From: Xenorhabdus miraniensis
Lineage (GTDB): Bacteria; Pseudomonadota; Gammaproteobacteria; Enterobacterales; Enterobacteriaceae
DNA: 64,000 bases
Direction: 5' to 3'
Assembly: GCF_002632615.1 (NCBI RefSeq)
Contig: NZ_NITZ01000016.1
Span: forward strand, 37,012-101,011
Below the pieces are notes generated by a model. It did no database searches. It was not told the origin of the DNA and saw only the letters and a program-made list of their open reading frames with translations. Position 1 is the first letter of the stretch, and each line of letters opens with the position of its first letter. Position numbers and translations under genes: made by a program. Below are positions 25,107-35,174 of this stretch, piece after piece.

Positions 25107-27215
25107 CTAGTCTGCATTGTTTTGGTTGATAATGGTTATTTCCTGCCCGCTGCGGGTAATGAGTCCATCATGTTCTAACTTGGTTAACCAACGGCTGAAA
25201 TTCTTCACATTCACTCCCATCGCCTTTAAATCATCACGTATAAGGGCAACAGAACAAGGTTCTTTCAGGGCAGTGCGCGACCGGATACATTGCCATAATG
25301 TCGTGTGGTTATCTGTTTTATTGGGGATATGTTCAATTTCTTCCTCCTCAACCGGATCACGCGGCTTGTCAACCAGAACCAGTGAGGTAATATCCTCACC
25401 ATCTTTATCGGTAAAGAGTTCAACCACACGCATGTCATAGGCTTTGTTTTCCGGCTCTTCGGCATCTTTCATTTTGGTGCAGGTTATAACCAGCGCACCG
25501 CCTTTTTTCCCTTCCCGATTGATCCGGTATTCAACATCCAGCGCAGCACGAAAGGCACTGGAACCCCTTGCGCCTTTGCTTTCATCTTTGCCGGAATGGT
25601 GAACCACGAGAATACTTGCCCCTGTTCTGGCTTTTAGTTCGTCACAGCCCCGGACAAAAGCGCCCATATCTTTTGAATCATTCTCATCAGCACCACCAAA
25701 ACAACGGGCAAGAGTGTCCAGAATAATCAGGCGTACCGGTTCGCCTGTTTCAGACTCAACCTGCTGGGCGGCAATCACGAGTTCATGTACTTCGGCTGGT
25801 GAGGCCGGAAATACTGGGGTATTGATCAGATACATATTTTTAACTGTCTGACCGTTGACGATTTCCCATGCTTTGATGCGCCGTGGTACGCCGATCCCGC
25901 CTTCACCGACAACGTACAGCACGGAACCCTGAGCAACGGCTTTCCCTGCCCATGCTTTACCCGTAGCAATATGACAGCCCCATGCGCCTGCCAGAAAACT
26001 TTTATATGACCCACTTGCCCCGTAAATGCTGCACAGGGAATGTGCCGGAATAATGCCTTTAACAACATAATCCAATTGTGCATTAAAGCCTTCTGAGCCA
26101 ACGGATAGGGGTAATTTTGTCTTACGCTGTGGATAAAGCGTTTCTACATTGTCATAATTGCGGTTTTCTGTTACGTGATTGTTCATTGATTTCCCCACTT
26201 GATACAACCCCTTACTGAATGCCTGCTTTGCTGCCTCAATACCATGATGCTGACGATAATCATCCCAATCAGCTTTAACGGCATCCGGTGGCAACGTAAC
26301 CCAACCATTCACCGCAAGGGCAGCTTTTTCTGCCGAGATCTTGCCGACATTCACTTTGGTTTTCCCTTTCTTATCCAACTCGCCGGGAAAGTGCCAATCA
26401 TTATCCGCAGCTAGAATAATTTTGGTATCCGGCCACCGCTCTCGAACGGCTTTGGCGACAGAAAGCAAATTGCCCTCATCCAGCGCTGCCAGAACCGTGC
26501 CTTTACAGAGCTGATTAATCGTGAGTGCTGTGGCGTAACCTTCGGTAATAATTACTGTATCCGGGTGCGCCTCCAGCGCTGACACGGGAATAAACGCCCC
26601 TTTTTTCTGGCTACCGGGGAAGAATTTTTTCTCGCCATTGGGTTTGATGATCTGCGCTCCTGTAACTTTTTTATCCAGTGCTGTCAGTGCCAGCACAGTC
26701 GAATTATCGAACAGTAATCGCTGATCAAGATGTTGCAGACCCTTTGCAGCCAGATAGGGTGATTGCCCAGCGACAGTTTGCGCCATCAGAGCCGCCACTC
26801 TTTCGGCAATCGGTTGTGTGGGATAATGGGTTGCTTTGGCGGGCTTGGGTTCGGGCAAAGGTAGTGCTAGCGCATCTGCAACCACTTTAGCCGCTTCAAT
26901 GATGGAAATTCCTTTAGTTTTTGCCACTAAATCCAGCCCATCGCCATAGTTTGGGGCGTCACACTGACGGCAATGCCAGTTGCCATGATGATGATCGTCA
27001 ATAAAGTGGAAACGGTCAGTACCACCGCAAATAGGGCAAGCACCATGTTTACCCTTTGCCGGAATATCAATACCACACGCAGGCAGCAGATTTGCCCAGG
27101 AATACATGGCAGAGGTTTTTACGGTCTGGATCAGATCAAGGGGTTTTTGGTTGCCAGTTGTTTTTTGAACTGTAAATTCAGGGCGAGTTTGGGTATGCTG
27201 TGTATCAGCCATCAT
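25107..27215 (-). CDS. P4-alpha-like primase/helicase replication protein
   Basis: The 702-residue protein combines a zinc ribbon (ACPICGGTDRFHF ... NWHCRQC, residues about 58-82), a toprim-type primase domain (TVIITEGYATALTIN; KIILAADNDWHF) and a RecA-like helicase domain (Walker A YGASGSYKS near residue 400; Walker B RLIILDTLARCFGGADEND; ILVVHHSGKDESKGARGSSA as sensor block). This order is that of satellite-phage P4 alpha-like or RepA-fused replication proteins that start replication of the excised element. The last 90 residues look like a winged-helix DNA-binding domain (ALIRDDLKAMGVNVKNFSRW) that could read the iterons just downstream. The start at 27215 follows AAGGT; MADTQ one codon later is equally possible. 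Confidence 0.85.
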   Translation of the reverse strand: MMADTQHTQTRPEFTVQKTTGNQKPLDLIQTVKTSAMYSWANLLPACGIDIPAKGKHGACPICGGTDRFHFIDDHHHGNWHCRQCDAPNYGDGLDLVAKTKGISIIEAAKVVADALALPLPEPKPAKATHYPTQPIAERVAALMAQTVAGQSPYLAAKGLQHLDQRLLFDNSTVLALTALDKKVTGAQIIKPNGEKKFFPGSQKKGAFIPVSALEAHPDTVIITEGYATALTINQLCKGTVLAALDEGNLLSVAKAVRERWPDTKIILAADNDWHFPGELDKKGKTKVNVGKISAEKAALAVNGWVTLPPDAVKADWDDYRQHHGIEAAKQAFSKGLYQVGKSMNNHVTENRNYDNVETLYPQRKTKLPLSVGSEGFNAQLDYVVKGIIPAHSLCSIYGASGSYKSFLAGAWGCHIATGKAWAGKAVAQGSVLYVVGEGGIGVPRRIKAWEIVNGQTVKNMYLINTPVFPASPAEVHELVIAAQQVESETGEPVRLIILDTLARCFGGADENDSKDMGAFVRGCDELKARTGASILVVHHSGKDESKGARGSSAFRAALDVEYRINREGKKGGALVITCTKMKDAEEPENKAYDMRVVELFTDKDGEDITSLVLVDKPRDPVEEEEIEHIPNKTDNHTTLWQCIRSRTALKEPCSVALIRDDLKAMGVNVKNFSRWLTKLEHDGLITRSGQEITIINQNNAD

Positions 27216-27318
27216 TTTTACCTTACGAATGGTTATTGGTTAGACGCCTCGCAGTGTTGGTCGCACTGCGGGGCGTTGTGTTTTCTGTTACGTTTCTTAT
27301 GTCATATGCTTTTCTGTG

Positions 27319-27525
27319 TCATGCCGCTCGTGATTCAGCAATACGCTGGGCAATCCAGTTATCAATTTCCGATTCAATAAAGGCTACGGAACGTGGACCG
27401 ATTTTGACCTGTTTTGGGAATGCTCCATCGCTAATCAGTTTGTAGATCCACGCTTTGCTGTAACCCGTTCTGCGCTGCACTTCCGGCAAACGAATAAAGT
27501 GTGTTTTCAACGCTGTCATTGTCAT
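27319..27525 (-). CDS. AlpA-family excisionase/regulator
   Basis: The 68-residue protein starts MTMTALKTHFIRLPEVQRRTGYSKAWIYKLI in two blocks, with SDGAFPKQVKIG and AFIESEIDNWIAQR: the AlpA (MerR-like excisionase) signature. AlpA proteins bind near att sites and promote integrase expression or excision of P4/CP4 elements. I placed the start at 27525 because AGGAG is seven bases upstream; a frame-compatible ATG at 27531 is too close to it. It lies between the integrase and the replication gene, the normal P4-island position. Confidence 0.9.
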   Translation of the reverse strand: MTMTALKTHFIRLPEVQRRTGYSKAWIYKLISDGAFPKQVKIGPRSVAFIESEIDNWIAQRIAESRAA

Positions 27526-27665
27526 ATTCATTCTCCTGTTACCGAGTCCCTGAGCGCTCATCGTGGACGTTGTTTGATGACAGGCGGATTATTTAAAATG
27601 CAAGACACAATGAACAGCGTTAATTGTTTTTCTCCCGATGAAAATTAAACGGGTTACAAATTGTA

Positions 27666-28940
27666 CTAACGGCTCTTGCTGTCGCGCAGCGGCTTGGCGA
27701 AGTCATACGGTGTAATGGAATTTTCCCGGTTGGCATCCAGATAATCCGCCCACCATTGCACCATCAGCCGCCGTTCATCCAGATGTTTGGAGGTGTGAAT
27801 ATACGCCGCCCTAACGTTGTTGCGTTCGATATGGCTGAGCTGGCGCTCAATGGCGTCATCGCTCCACAGGCCGGATTCCCCCATTGCCCCGCGTGCCATC
27901 GTGCGGAAGCCGTGTCCGCAGACTTCGGTCTGGGTGTCGTAGCCCATCGCCCGTAATGCCTTATTAACCGTGTTTTCACTCATAACTTTCGCGGAATTAT
28001 GATCGCTGGGGAACATGACTTCGCAGTTGCCACTCAGTGCCTGTAACGCGTTGATAAGCCGGACAGCCTGACGACTCAACGGGACAAGGTGATCGGTTTT
28101 CATTTTCATGCCGCGTTCAGAAAAGCGAACGCCTTTAATCGGTTGCCTTGTGGCGGGAATTTTCCACACGGCGTTTTCAAGGTCGATTTCCTGCCAGCGG
28201 GCAAATCTCAGTTCACTGGAACGGACAAACGTCAGCAGTGCCAGTTCTACCGCGATTTTGGTCAGCAGGCGCCCGCGATAAACAGACAATCGGTTCAGGA
28301 AATCCGGTAAATCTTCATGAGGCAGGGCAGGGTGATGGCGTGATTTTACGGTAGAAAGTGCGCCAGCCATATCACTGGCAGGACTGGATTCGAGGATATC
28401 ATTCTGGACGGCATAGCGCATGATAGCGGTAACACGTTGTTGCAATCGCTGGGCGATATTGTGTTTACCTGCATCATCAATCATTTTGATGGGGGCTAAA
28501 AGCTGGCTGGTTCTTAGCGTGGTAATGTTGAGTTTTCCAATCTGCGGGAAAATGTACTGTTCAAGGCTGCGCAGCACGGTTTGGCGGTGGCGGTCGCTCC
28601 AGCGTTTGTTACTGGTGTGCCATTCCCGTGCGATATGTTCAAAGGTGTGTGTAGCGTTAGCTGGAAAAGCCGTGCCTTTTTTCTCAGCTTTGGGATCAAT
28701 GCCTTGTGCCATCAGCTTTTTGGCTTCATCCCGTTTAGCGCGGGCATCGGCTAACGATACTGCCGGATAGACACCGAACGCCAGACGGTCTTCTTTTTTA
28801 TCGGTCGGGCGGTAATACTTCATGCGCCAGTATTTTGAGCCACGTGACGAGACTTCTAAATAAAGACCGCCGCCATCGGCGAGTTTGTAGGTTTTTTCTT
28901 TGGGTTTTGCAGTTTCGATTTGCCGGGCGTTTAGTTTCAT
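27666..28940 (-). CDS. int: P4-type tyrosine integrase
   Basis: The 424-residue protein is a P4-type integrase: MKLNARQIETAKPKEKTYKL plus ADGGGLYLEV (arm-binding DUF4102 domain), THTFEHIAREWH (core-binding domain), then the catalytic residues in LLTFVRSSELRFARWQEID (Arg), CGHGFRTMARGAM (H-x-x-R) and LSHIERNNVRAAYIHTS (H and nucleophile Tyr). The start at 28940 gives the canonical N-terminus; the frame stays open upstream to 29150 but runs into the tRNA and should be ignored. It lies 165 bp from the 3' end of tRNA-Phe, its expected integration target. Confidence 0.93.
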   Translation of the reverse strand: MKLNARQIETAKPKEKTYKLADGGGLYLEVSSRGSKYWRMKYYRPTDKKEDRLAFGVYPAVSLADARAKRDEAKKLMAQGIDPKAEKKGTAFPANATHTFEHIAREWHTSNKRWSDRHRQTVLRSLEQYIFPQIGKLNITTLRTSQLLAPIKMIDDAGKHNIAQRLQQRVTAIMRYAVQNDILESSPASDMAGALSTVKSRHHPALPHEDLPDFLNRLSVYRGRLLTKIAVELALLTFVRSSELRFARWQEIDLENAVWKIPATRQPIKGVRFSERGMKMKTDHLVPLSRQAVRLINALQALSGNCEVMFPSDHNSAKVMSENTVNKALRAMGYDTQTEVCGHGFRTMARGAMGESGLWSDDAIERQLSHIERNNVRAAYIHTSKHLDERRLMVQWWADYLDANRENSITPYDFAKPLRDSKSR

Positions 28941-29105
28941 TATTAAGAGCATCCTTGTAATCGAACGGTAAGTGCCCCGAATTATGCCCTTCGCTGCATC
29001 TTGATTGCAACAAACGAAAATAGACCTAAAAATAAGAATGGATGTTGATTTTGCTGGATTTAGCAGGAATTGTTTTATTGGGCTGGACTTCACTGGAAGT
29101 TGAAG

Positions 29106-29128
29106 TGGTGCCCGGAGGCGGAATCGAA
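29106..29128. other. Proximal attachment site within tRNA-Phe
   Basis: The 23 bases covering CCA, the acceptor 3' strand and part of the T-arm are repeated with one deletion at 14353-14374 in direct orientation. The integrated element restored an intact tRNA at this end, as P4-type elements do. Confidence 0.7.
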
Positions 29129-29181
29129 CCACCGACACGGGGATTTTCAATCCCCTGCTCTACCGACTGAGCTATCCGGGC
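29106..29181 (-). tRNA. pheV: tRNA-Phe (GAA)
   Basis: On the minus strand the 76-nt sequence folds as a standard tRNA. The acceptor GCCCGGA pairs with TCCGGGC, the D-arm is GCTCAGTCGGTAGAGC, the anticodon stem is GGGGATT-GAA-AATCCCC with anticodon GAA, and the T-arm contains GGTTCGATTCC. The CCA end is encoded (29106-29108). It matches enterobacterial tRNA-Phe, a well-known island target; in E. coli pheV lies in the same neighbourhood as mltC. The symbol pheV is given by that synteny. Confidence 0.97.
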
Positions 29182-29283
29182 TAACGGGGCGCATTAAACC
29201 GTATTCAGATAAATCCGTCAAACACTTTCTGCATAATTTTATCTGCATGCTTTTAATTTACGCAAAACGCTATAAATCCAAAC

Positions 29284-29313
29284 AAGATGGAGAAATAATC
29301 ATCTCTCCATCTT
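29284..29313 (-). terminator. Putative terminator of mltC
   Basis: AAGATGGAGA (29284-29293) and TCTCCATCTT (29304-29313) form a perfect 10-bp stem with a 10-nt loop, about 50 bp beyond the mltC stop. The T-run on the minus strand is poor. Confidence 0.5.
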
Positions 29314-29361
29314 TCATTACTTCTTTATCAACTAATTTGCCATCAACAATATTGCCATCAA

Positions 29362-30435
29362 CTACCTACGATAACTTTTTTGTGCGTTGTTCACTTTCAT
29401 CAAATAACGACGTGATTCAGCGGATGGATGTTTATTGGTCAGAGTTTCATAAACATCGCCAGGTGCCATTGCGTTGATGATTTGAGCTGCTTTCTTTCTA
29501 TCACTGGAAAATACGCGTAATACACTACCTGCGCCGCCATTGTAGGCGGTAATCACAGCATACCGACGTGAGGTCGCATTCTGAATTTCGCCTAAGTAGG
29601 CATTCTGCAATATCGATAGATAGGCGGTGCCGGCATCAATGTTGTTCTCTGGATCGAAAAGGTAACTGCGGCTAGGATGGCCTGATTTTCCTTGCATTCT
29701 GAAAACATCCTTTCCGGCCGTATGTTGCATGACTTGCATAAGCCCCAAGGCATCAGAACGGCTGACGGCATAAGGGTTAAAGCTGGATTCAGTCTGCATG
29801 ATGGCAAGGATAAGGGATTCATCGACGCCGTATTTAATAGAGGCTTTGCGAACGAGAGGGAGATATTTATGGGCACGTTTGTCCAGATGGTTAGGGACCA
29901 ACTGCATGGTGACCGACCAAATGACATGCAATCCTGATTGGCGTTTTTGTAATTTATTTTCAATCAGGTAATTGGCAAAATGACGTGCACGCCACTCCCA
30001 GCGAATGGGTTCGCCGCTGTTATCCAAAACTTGTCCATAAAGGAATGGCTCTTTGCTGATCTGAATATCATTAGCGTCAGAATAAAGATCGATTGATCCA
30101 GGATCATCCCCCATCAGCAAAGTAGTGACAATCGCTTTGCGTAAATGTTCTGTGGGTTCAATCGGGGATATCGTTTCAATCGTGATGCTTCCCGACTCAA
30201 AGTTAATATGGCTGCGGGTTTGGTATTGATCCGTGTATTTCACGTAGTCTTTCGGGCCTGCGATTAAAACTTCCTGTAATCCCCAGATATTTTCAATGTT
30301 ATGGGCAAATTGCCCCATTAAAATATCAAAACCATTCGTATCTTTTACATACTCTTCATTGTATTCAAGGTCTTTTTTGCTAGAGCAGGAAATTAAAAGT
30401 GGGGCGAGGAGGATCAGAGCCAGCAGTTTTTTCAT
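29362..30435 (-). CDS. mltC: Membrane-bound lytic murein transglycosylase C
   Basis: This 357-residue lipoprotein ([14 protein letters not shown] lipobox, Cys17) cleaves peptidoglycan glycan strands to 1,6-anhydromuropeptides at the inner face of the outer membrane. The SLT domain occupies the last 165 residues, with catalytic Glu in [19 protein letters not shown], followed by [10 protein letters not shown] and AYNGGAGSV. Length equals E. coli MltC (359). It follows yggX by 73 bp and lies between that gene and tRNA-Phe, as in other enterobacteria. Confidence 0.97.
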   Translation of the reverse strand: MKKLLALILLAPLLISCSSKKDLEYNEEYVKDTNGFDILMGQFAHNIENIWGLQEVLIAGPKDYVKYTDQYQTRSHINFESGSITIETISPIEPTEHLRKAIVTTLLMGDDPGSIDLYSDANDIQISKEPFLYGQVLDNSGEPIRWEWRARHFANYLIENKLQKRQSGLHVIWSVTMQLVPNHLDKRAHKYLPLVRKASIKYGVDESLILAIMQTESSFNPYAVSRSDALGLMQVMQHTAGKDVFRMQGKSGHPSRSYLFDPENNIDAGTAYLSILQNAYLGEIQNATSRRYAVITAYNGGAGSVLRVFSSDRKKAAQIINAMAPGDVYETLTNKHPSAESRRYLMKVNNAQKSYRR

Positions 30436-30508
30436 TTTACAGTGCCGTTGGATATTGGGATGCCATCAGTATTTAGAGCCATACAAAATGGCTCTTATTA
30501 TGCCAATA

Positions 30509-30781
30509 TTATTGTTCTGGTGGTGTATAACCATCGATTTGAATGTCATGGCCTTCGAACAGGAATTTCACCATCTCTTGTTCAAGCAATTTGCGATCTT
30601 CTGGATTCATGGTATTTAATTTTTTTTCATTAATGAGCATGGTTTGTTTGCTCATCCATTGTTGCCATGCTTCTTTAGAAATCTCATTGAAAATACGCTT
30701 GCCCAGCTCCCCCGGATAGAGCTGAAAATCTTGGCCTTCGGCTTCTTGTTGTAAAAAAGTACAAAAAATAGTTCTGCTCAT
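30509..30781 (-). CDS. yggX: Probable Fe(2+)-trafficking protein YggX
   Basis: The 90-residue protein shows the YggX sequence [30 protein letters not shown], and [18 protein letters not shown], and ends in a [19 protein letters not shown] type tail. The Cys7 thought to be important in iron handling and oxidative-damage protection is present. It lies 26 bp after mutY, an operon seen throughout enterobacteria that joins DNA repair with protection of iron-sulfur clusters such as that of MutY. Confidence 0.96.
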   Translation of the reverse strand: MSRTIFCTFLQQEAEGQDFQLYPGELGKRIFNEISKEAWQQWMSKQTMLINEKKLNTMNPEDRKLLEQEMVKFLFEGHDIQIDGYTPPEQ

Positions 30782-30807
30782 AATTAATCCTCAAAGTAAT
30801 GGGCAAA

Positions 30808-31848
30808 TTAACCCAATTGTTGCAAAAGGTACTCAACGGGAGCTGCCAATCCAATTATTGCTGGCTGGCGTAAGTTATACCAAAGTCCTTTGTTTTCATC
30901 CATGCAGGAATTAAAAGATAAAATATCGATTTTAATGGGAACGATATCTAAATGAAAATGACTGAATGTATGGCGAAATGCGGTTAGTTGCTCAAGTTTG
31001 CTGTGAGATATACCAGAATCTTTTAGCCATTGTTCCAGTGATGATTGATCTGCAAATTGTGGAAAGGCAAACAGGCCACCCCAAATACCAGAAAGCGGGC
31101 GCTGTTCCAGCCAAACTGTATCACCATGCTGCATTAATAAAAAGTAAGCCGTTTTTTCAGGGATGCGCTGTTTCGGTTTTTTCCCCGGATAATCTGCCCA
31201 ATTATGATTGGCATAAGCGATACAGCCTGTATTGAGCGGGCAAATTTCACATTTTGGCTTACTGCGGGTGCAGACCATTGCCCCTAAATCCATCATAGCT
31301 TGGTTGAAATATTCAACACCTTGTTCAGGGGTGACACGCGTACTGATATCCCACAATTGGTTTTCAACCTCTTTTTTCCCCGGCCAGCCATCAACGGCGT
31401 AGCAACGAGCTAAAACACGCTTCACATTACCATCAAGGATAGGAAAGTGTTTGCCTTGGGACAGGGAGAGAATAGCACCCGCCGTTGAACGCCCTACGCC
31501 GGGCAAAGCGACAACATCATCGAAAGTTGTCGGGAATTTACCGTTGTGTAACGCTACGATTTGTTGCGCTGCCTTATGCAAATTACGGGCGCGTGCGTAA
31601 TACCCTAAGCCTGTCCACAAATGGAGCACTTCATCCAGCGGCGCAGCAGCTAAAGAAGCAACGTCAGGAAAGCGGGAAATAAATTTTTGGAAATAGGGAA
31701 TAACTGTCGCGACCTGAGTTTGTTGTAGCATCACCTCTGAAAGCCAGACGTGATAGGATGTTTTCTCCAACTGCCATGGCAGAGTCTTGCGACCATAACG
31801 GTGATACCATTCAAGCACCACTTGTGAAAATTGCTCAGCTTCCATCAT
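30808..31848 (-). CDS. mutY: A/G-specific adenine glycosylase MutY
   Basis: The 346-residue enzyme removes adenine mispaired with 8-oxoguanine. Signatures are the helix-hairpin-helix [17 protein letters not shown], the catalytic Asp in [14 protein letters not shown], and the iron-sulfur ligands in [17 protein letters not shown] (C-x6-C-x2-C-x5-C). The C-terminal NUDIX-like domain ([31 protein letters not shown]) recognises 8-oxoG. Length is close to E. coli MutY (350). It is divergent from trmB across 243 bp and first in an operon with yggX. Confidence 0.98.
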   Translation of the reverse strand: MMEAEQFSQVVLEWYHRYGRKTLPWQLEKTSYHVWLSEVMLQQTQVATVIPYFQKFISRFPDVASLAAAPLDEVLHLWTGLGYYARARNLHKAAQQIVALHNGKFPTTFDDVVALPGVGRSTAGAILSLSQGKHFPILDGNVKRVLARCYAVDGWPGKKEVENQLWDISTRVTPEQGVEYFNQAMMDLGAMVCTRSKPKCEICPLNTGCIAYANHNWADYPGKKPKQRIPEKTAYFLLMQHGDTVWLEQRPLSGIWGGLFAFPQFADQSSLEQWLKDSGISHSKLEQLTAFRHTFSHFHLDIVPIKIDILSFNSCMDENKGLWYNLRQPAIIGLAAPVEYLLQQLG

Positions 31849-32091
31849 TAGAATAATTGTCTTTATATCGGATAATTGTTTTGTGAACAGGATTGCAACA
31901 TAGTGTAACCTCGGTGTAAACCCGAACTTTGTTTCGAAGCACCCCGCAAATTAGCATTAAAGTTGTGCTTATGGATACTGAACTTGATAAACTCAGCCAT
32001 CTTTGCATAATTGCGCTCTCTTTGGGCAATCCTGCGGTACATAAAGCCCCGGACGCCTGAGCAAATGTCTTTAAAACTGACAGAAAGTACC

Positions 32092-32811
32092 ATGATAAAT
32101 AACGTAATTTCACCGGAATATAATGAAAATGGCAGGGCTTTGCGCCGTGTCCGCAGTTTTGTACGTCGGCAGGGACGGTTAACGAGTCGTCAGCAGCAAG
32201 CACTTGATAATGTGTGGCCGAAAATGGGAGTGGATTATCAGGCAGAAATGTCCAATATGGCAGAACTTTTTGGCCGTGATGCTCCCGTTGTATTGGAAAT
32301 TGGTTTCGGTATGGGGACATCACTGGTTACGATGGCAAGCCAAAATCCAGAGAAAAACTTTTTCGGGATTGAAGTTCATGCGCCGGGAGTGGGAGCATGT
32401 CTGGCTTCAGCAGAAGATGAAGACCTCAATAATATGCGGGTCATGTGCCATGATGCCATTGAAGTGCTGAATAATATGATCCCGGATCAGAGTCTGGCGA
32501 TGGTGCAGCTTTTCTTCCCTGATCCATGGCATAAGGCACGTCATAATAAGCGTCGGATTGTGCAGCCTGAATTTGCTCAACTGATTAAAAGTAAACTGAA
32601 AATCGGCGGTGTCTTCCATATGGCAACCGACTGGCAGCCTTATGCTGAACATATGCTTGAGGTAATGAGCGAAGCAGAAGGGTATCGTAACTTATCGGAA
32701 AACGGTGATTATGTGCCACGCCCTGATTCGCGCCCGGTCACAAAGTTTGAGATGCGTGGTCAGCGGTTAGGGCATGGCGTATGGGATCTAATGTTTGAGA
32801 GGGTAAAATAA
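32092..32811 (+). CDS. trmB: tRNA (guanine-N7)-methyltransferase
   Basis: The 239-residue protein makes m7G46 in tRNA using [20 protein letters not shown] is the SAM-binding motif, and [21 protein letters not shown] is the family signature, with [19 protein letters not shown] at the C-terminus. The start ATG at 32092 gives [20 protein letters not shown], matching E. coli TrmB; the frame is open upstream to 32011 without a better start. It overlaps yggL by one base. Confidence 0.97.
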   Translation: MINNVISPEYNENGRALRRVRSFVRRQGRLTSRQQQALDNVWPKMGVDYQAEMSNMAELFGRDAPVVLEIGFGMGTSLVTMASQNPEKNFFGIEVHAPGVGACLASAEDEDLNNMRVMCHDAIEVLNNMIPDQSLAMVQLFFPDPWHKARHNKRRIVQPEFAQLIKSKLKIGGVFHMATDWQPYAEHMLEVMSEAEGYRNLSENGDYVPRPDSRPVTKFEMRGQRLGHGVWDLMFERVK

Positions 32812-33137
32812 TGGCTAAAAACCGTAGTCGTCGTCTGCGTAAAAAAATGCGTATTGATGAGTTTCAGGAGTTAGGTTTTTCAGTAAAGTGGAATTTCCCG
32901 GCTAATACCTCTGTTGAGGTTGTTGACAGGACGGTTGATGCTTTGATTGAAGAGCTGATCGAGCCAAATGGCCTTGCTCTGGATGCCAGCGGTTATTTGC
33001 AGTGGGAAGGTATTGTCTGCATGCAAAAAATTGGCAAATGTACTGAGGAACACCGTCAATTGGTTGAGAAGTGGTTGAAAGATCGCGGTATGGAAGAAGT
33101 TATCACATCAGAACTTTTTGATGTCTGGTGGGATTGA
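32811..33137 (+). CDS. yggL: YggL family protein (DUF469), 50S-associated
   Basis: The 108-residue protein begins [20 protein letters not shown] and continues LGFSVKWNFPANTSVEVVD, the YggL/DUF469 family. In E. coli it binds the 50S subunit; its role is unresolved. The TAATG overlap with trmB indicates translational coupling of two translation-related genes. Confidence 0.95.
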   Translation: MAKNRSRRLRKKMRIDEFQELGFSVKWNFPANTSVEVVDRTVDALIEELIEPNGLALDASGYLQWEGIVCMQKIGKCTEEHRQLVEKWLKDRGMEEVITSELFDVWWD

Positions 33138-33225
33138 TTCGCTGTTGCATAAAAAATAGCGTGTTACGCAAAAATAGCGCTGTATGCAGGGGCTCCTTGG
33201 GGGCCCTTGTTTGTCTGGAGAAAAA

Positions 33226-34155
33226 GTGGTGAAGGTAAGGTTCTCTAATTCGTTATTGGCAGATATCTTAGATGAAGTACGCCCTTTGATTGGCCAAGGA
33301 AAAGTAGCAGATTATATTCCTGCTTTGGCGGAAGTTCCGGTAAATAATTTGGCGATGGCCATTTGCACGGTTGATGGGCAGGTTTTTAAAGCGGGAGATG
33401 CAGAAAAGCGTTTCTCCATCCAATCCATGTCTAAAGTGTTGAGCCTGACATTAGCAATGACACGTTATAAGGAAGAGGATATCTGGCGGCGAGTGGGTAC
33501 AGAGCCTTCGGGGCAGCCGTTTAACTCATTAGTACAATTGGAGTTGGAAAAGGGAATTCCCCGCAATCCCTTTATTAATGCGGGAGCATTGATTATTTGC
33601 GATATGCTGCAATCGCGCTTGAGTGCTCCTAAGCATAGAATGCTGGAATTTGTCCGCAGCCTCACTGGGCAAAAAGATATTTGCTATGATGATGTCGTTG
33701 CTCGTTCAGAGATGGAGCATTCCAGCCGAAACGCCGCGATAGCTTACTTGATGAAGTCATTTGGTAATTTTGAGAACGATGTTATTACGGTTCTGCAAAC
33801 TTACTTCCAATATTGTGCTTTGAAAATGAATTGCATTGAATTGGCTCAGTGTTTTATTTATTTAGCTAACAAAGGACGCATGCTGGATTCTGGTCAGCAA
33901 ATTTTGAGTCTTCGGCAAACCCGGCAGATTAATGCACTAATGTTGACATGTGGGATGTATGACGGTTCTGGGGAGTTTGCTTTCAGAATAGGCATGCCGG
34001 GGAAATCGGGGGTTGGTGGCGGAATTGTCTGCGTTGTTCCGGGCGAATTCACCGTAGCGGTGTGGTCGCCTGAACTGGATAAATCAGGTAACTCATTAGC
34101 GGGTTGTGCGGCATTGGAAAGATTGGCAGGGCGTATTGGGCGCTCTATTTTTTAA
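33226..34155 (+). CDS. glsB: Glutaminase
   Basis: The product (about 309 residues) is a serine-dependent beta-lactamase-fold glutaminase that converts L-glutamine to glutamate and ammonia. Family blocks are [13 protein letters not shown], the S-x-x-K nucleophile motif in [39 protein letters not shown], and a C-terminal [15 protein letters not shown] codons at 33226 and 33229 both lie at suitable distance from GGAG at 33217; I give the first. In E. coli the corresponding spot after yggL carries ansB/yggN, so a glutaminase here is a local variant. Confidence 0.9.
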   Translation: MVKVRFSNSLLADILDEVRPLIGQGKVADYIPALAEVPVNNLAMAICTVDGQVFKAGDAEKRFSIQSMSKVLSLTLAMTRYKEEDIWRRVGTEPSGQPFNSLVQLELEKGIPRNPFINAGALIICDMLQSRLSAPKHRMLEFVRSLTGQKDICYDDVVARSEMEHSSRNAAIAYLMKSFGNFENDVITVLQTYFQYCALKMNCIELAQCFIYLANKGRMLDSGQQILSLRQTRQINALMLTCGMYDGSGEFAFRIGMPGKSGVGGGIVCVVPGEFTVAVWSPELDKSGNSLAGCAALERLAGRIGRSIF

Positions 34156-34206
34156 CCTCGCCCGTGCTGATGCGGGGCCATCAGGCAAAAGAGAGCAGGA
34201 GAATGT

Positions 34207-34929
34207 ATGTTACGCAGAATTATGATTGCTGCTTCATTATTATTTGTATTTCAGGCACAGGCAGGTTCTGAATGTCAAATGACACTTAAGGATGACATTA
34301 TTGTCACACCAAACTCTGTCCAAATTATTGGAGCTAATGGCAACCTGAAAATATCACCTGATGGCTCCATAACGCGTGATGGCAAGGCGCTGTCATTGAA
34401 TACAGAACAACGAAAGCAAGCCCGGCAATATCAACAGACAATTCGTCAGGATTTGCCATGGGTTAAGAAAAAAGCTCAGAACCGTTTGGCAAGTGCGCGT
34501 CAATCATTGGATAAAGTGGTTGCTGATATGATGGGGCAAGACAGTAATGTCCGTAACCGTCTGTCTCAGTTGGAATCTGGTCTCAATAAGCAAATTGATA
34601 AAGTGATAGAAACCCGCGCTAATGGTTTTGCATTCAATTATCAGGCAGTCAAGCAGGTAGAATCTGAAGGCCAAAAACTTGTTGAACAGAGCCTTGGCGG
34701 TATTTTGCAGGATAGCATTAACGAAATGAGCCGCAAGAAGAGTGAGCAAAATGATGGCGGCAATCAGCTATTGATGTCTCTCCTCGGAGGATTGGGCGGG
34801 AAGCAAAATGGTTTTGATACCGAATGGAAAAAACAAGAGCAAGAGCTGAAACGCTTAAAAGAGGAAGTTTGTGGTAAAGCCAGTAATTTGGAACAGCAGC
34901 GCGTCAGTCTTATGAATTCTATCAAGTAA
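34207..34929 (+). CDS. yggN: DUF2884 family exported protein YggN
   Basis: The 240-residue protein has a signal peptide (MIAASLLFVFQAQAG) and then MTLKDDIIVTPNSVQIIG, KISPDGSITRDGKALSL, the DUF2884/YggN family. The middle is helical (residues about 75-190) and the protein is presumably periplasmic. Function unknown. A glycine-rich stretch (LLMSLLGGLGG) precedes the charged C-terminus. It is followed by a strong terminator. Confidence 0.92.
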   Translation: MLRRIMIAASLLFVFQAQAGSECQMTLKDDIIVTPNSVQIIGANGNLKISPDGSITRDGKALSLNTEQRKQARQYQQTIRQDLPWVKKKAQNRLASARQSLDKVVADMMGQDSNVRNRLSQLESGLNKQIDKVIETRANGFAFNYQAVKQVESEGQKLVEQSLGGILQDSINEMSRKKSEQNDGGNQLLMSLLGGLGGKQNGFDTEWKKQEQELKRLKEEVCGKASNLEQQRVSLMNSIK

Positions 34930-34943
34930 ATGACAAGTTATTT

Positions 34944-34992
34944 ATCCAGGAAGAATCAATAATAAATTGATTCCTTCTGGATTATTTTTTTG
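34944..34992 (+). terminator. Intrinsic terminator after yggN
   Basis: ATCCAGGAAGAATCAAT (34944-34960) pairs with ATTGATTCCTTCTGGAT (34966-34982) with two adjacent imperfect positions, followed by TATTTTTTT. Confidence 0.85.
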
Positions 34993-35069
34993 GGGAATTA
35001 TTTTTTAAGATATTGAGCGTAGCATTAATTCCTGTTGCTAATTTCATCCGAAATCGGATTTTTTAAGGC

Positions 35070-35132
35070 AAATAATAATCAATATCAAATTCATTCTTAT
35101 TTGATTGACATATTGGTATCGCCACTTAGAAT
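35070..35132 (+). promoter_or_regulatory. Promoter with possible Fur site for the siderophore-binding gene
   Basis: TTGACA (35105-35110) and TAGAAT (35127-35132) are separated by 16 bp and lie 43 bp before the start codon at 35175. Immediately upstream, AATAATAATCAATATCA and neighbouring AT-rich repeats (35070-35100) resemble a degenerate Fur box. Iron control is expected from the gene product; the box itself is weak. Confidence 0.4.
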
Positions 35133-35174
35133 GCGAGTCACTTCTTATTAATATGCTTAAATCCGGGTGTAACA

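Noticed and set aside
28941..29150. 70-codon N-terminal extension of the P4-type integrase
   Set aside because: It runs through the intergenic region into the tRNA 3' end, and the canonical integrase start MKLNARQIETAK lies at 28940.
29070..29477. 135-codon plus-strand ORF
   Set aside because: It is the translated complement of tRNA-Phe and the end of mltC.
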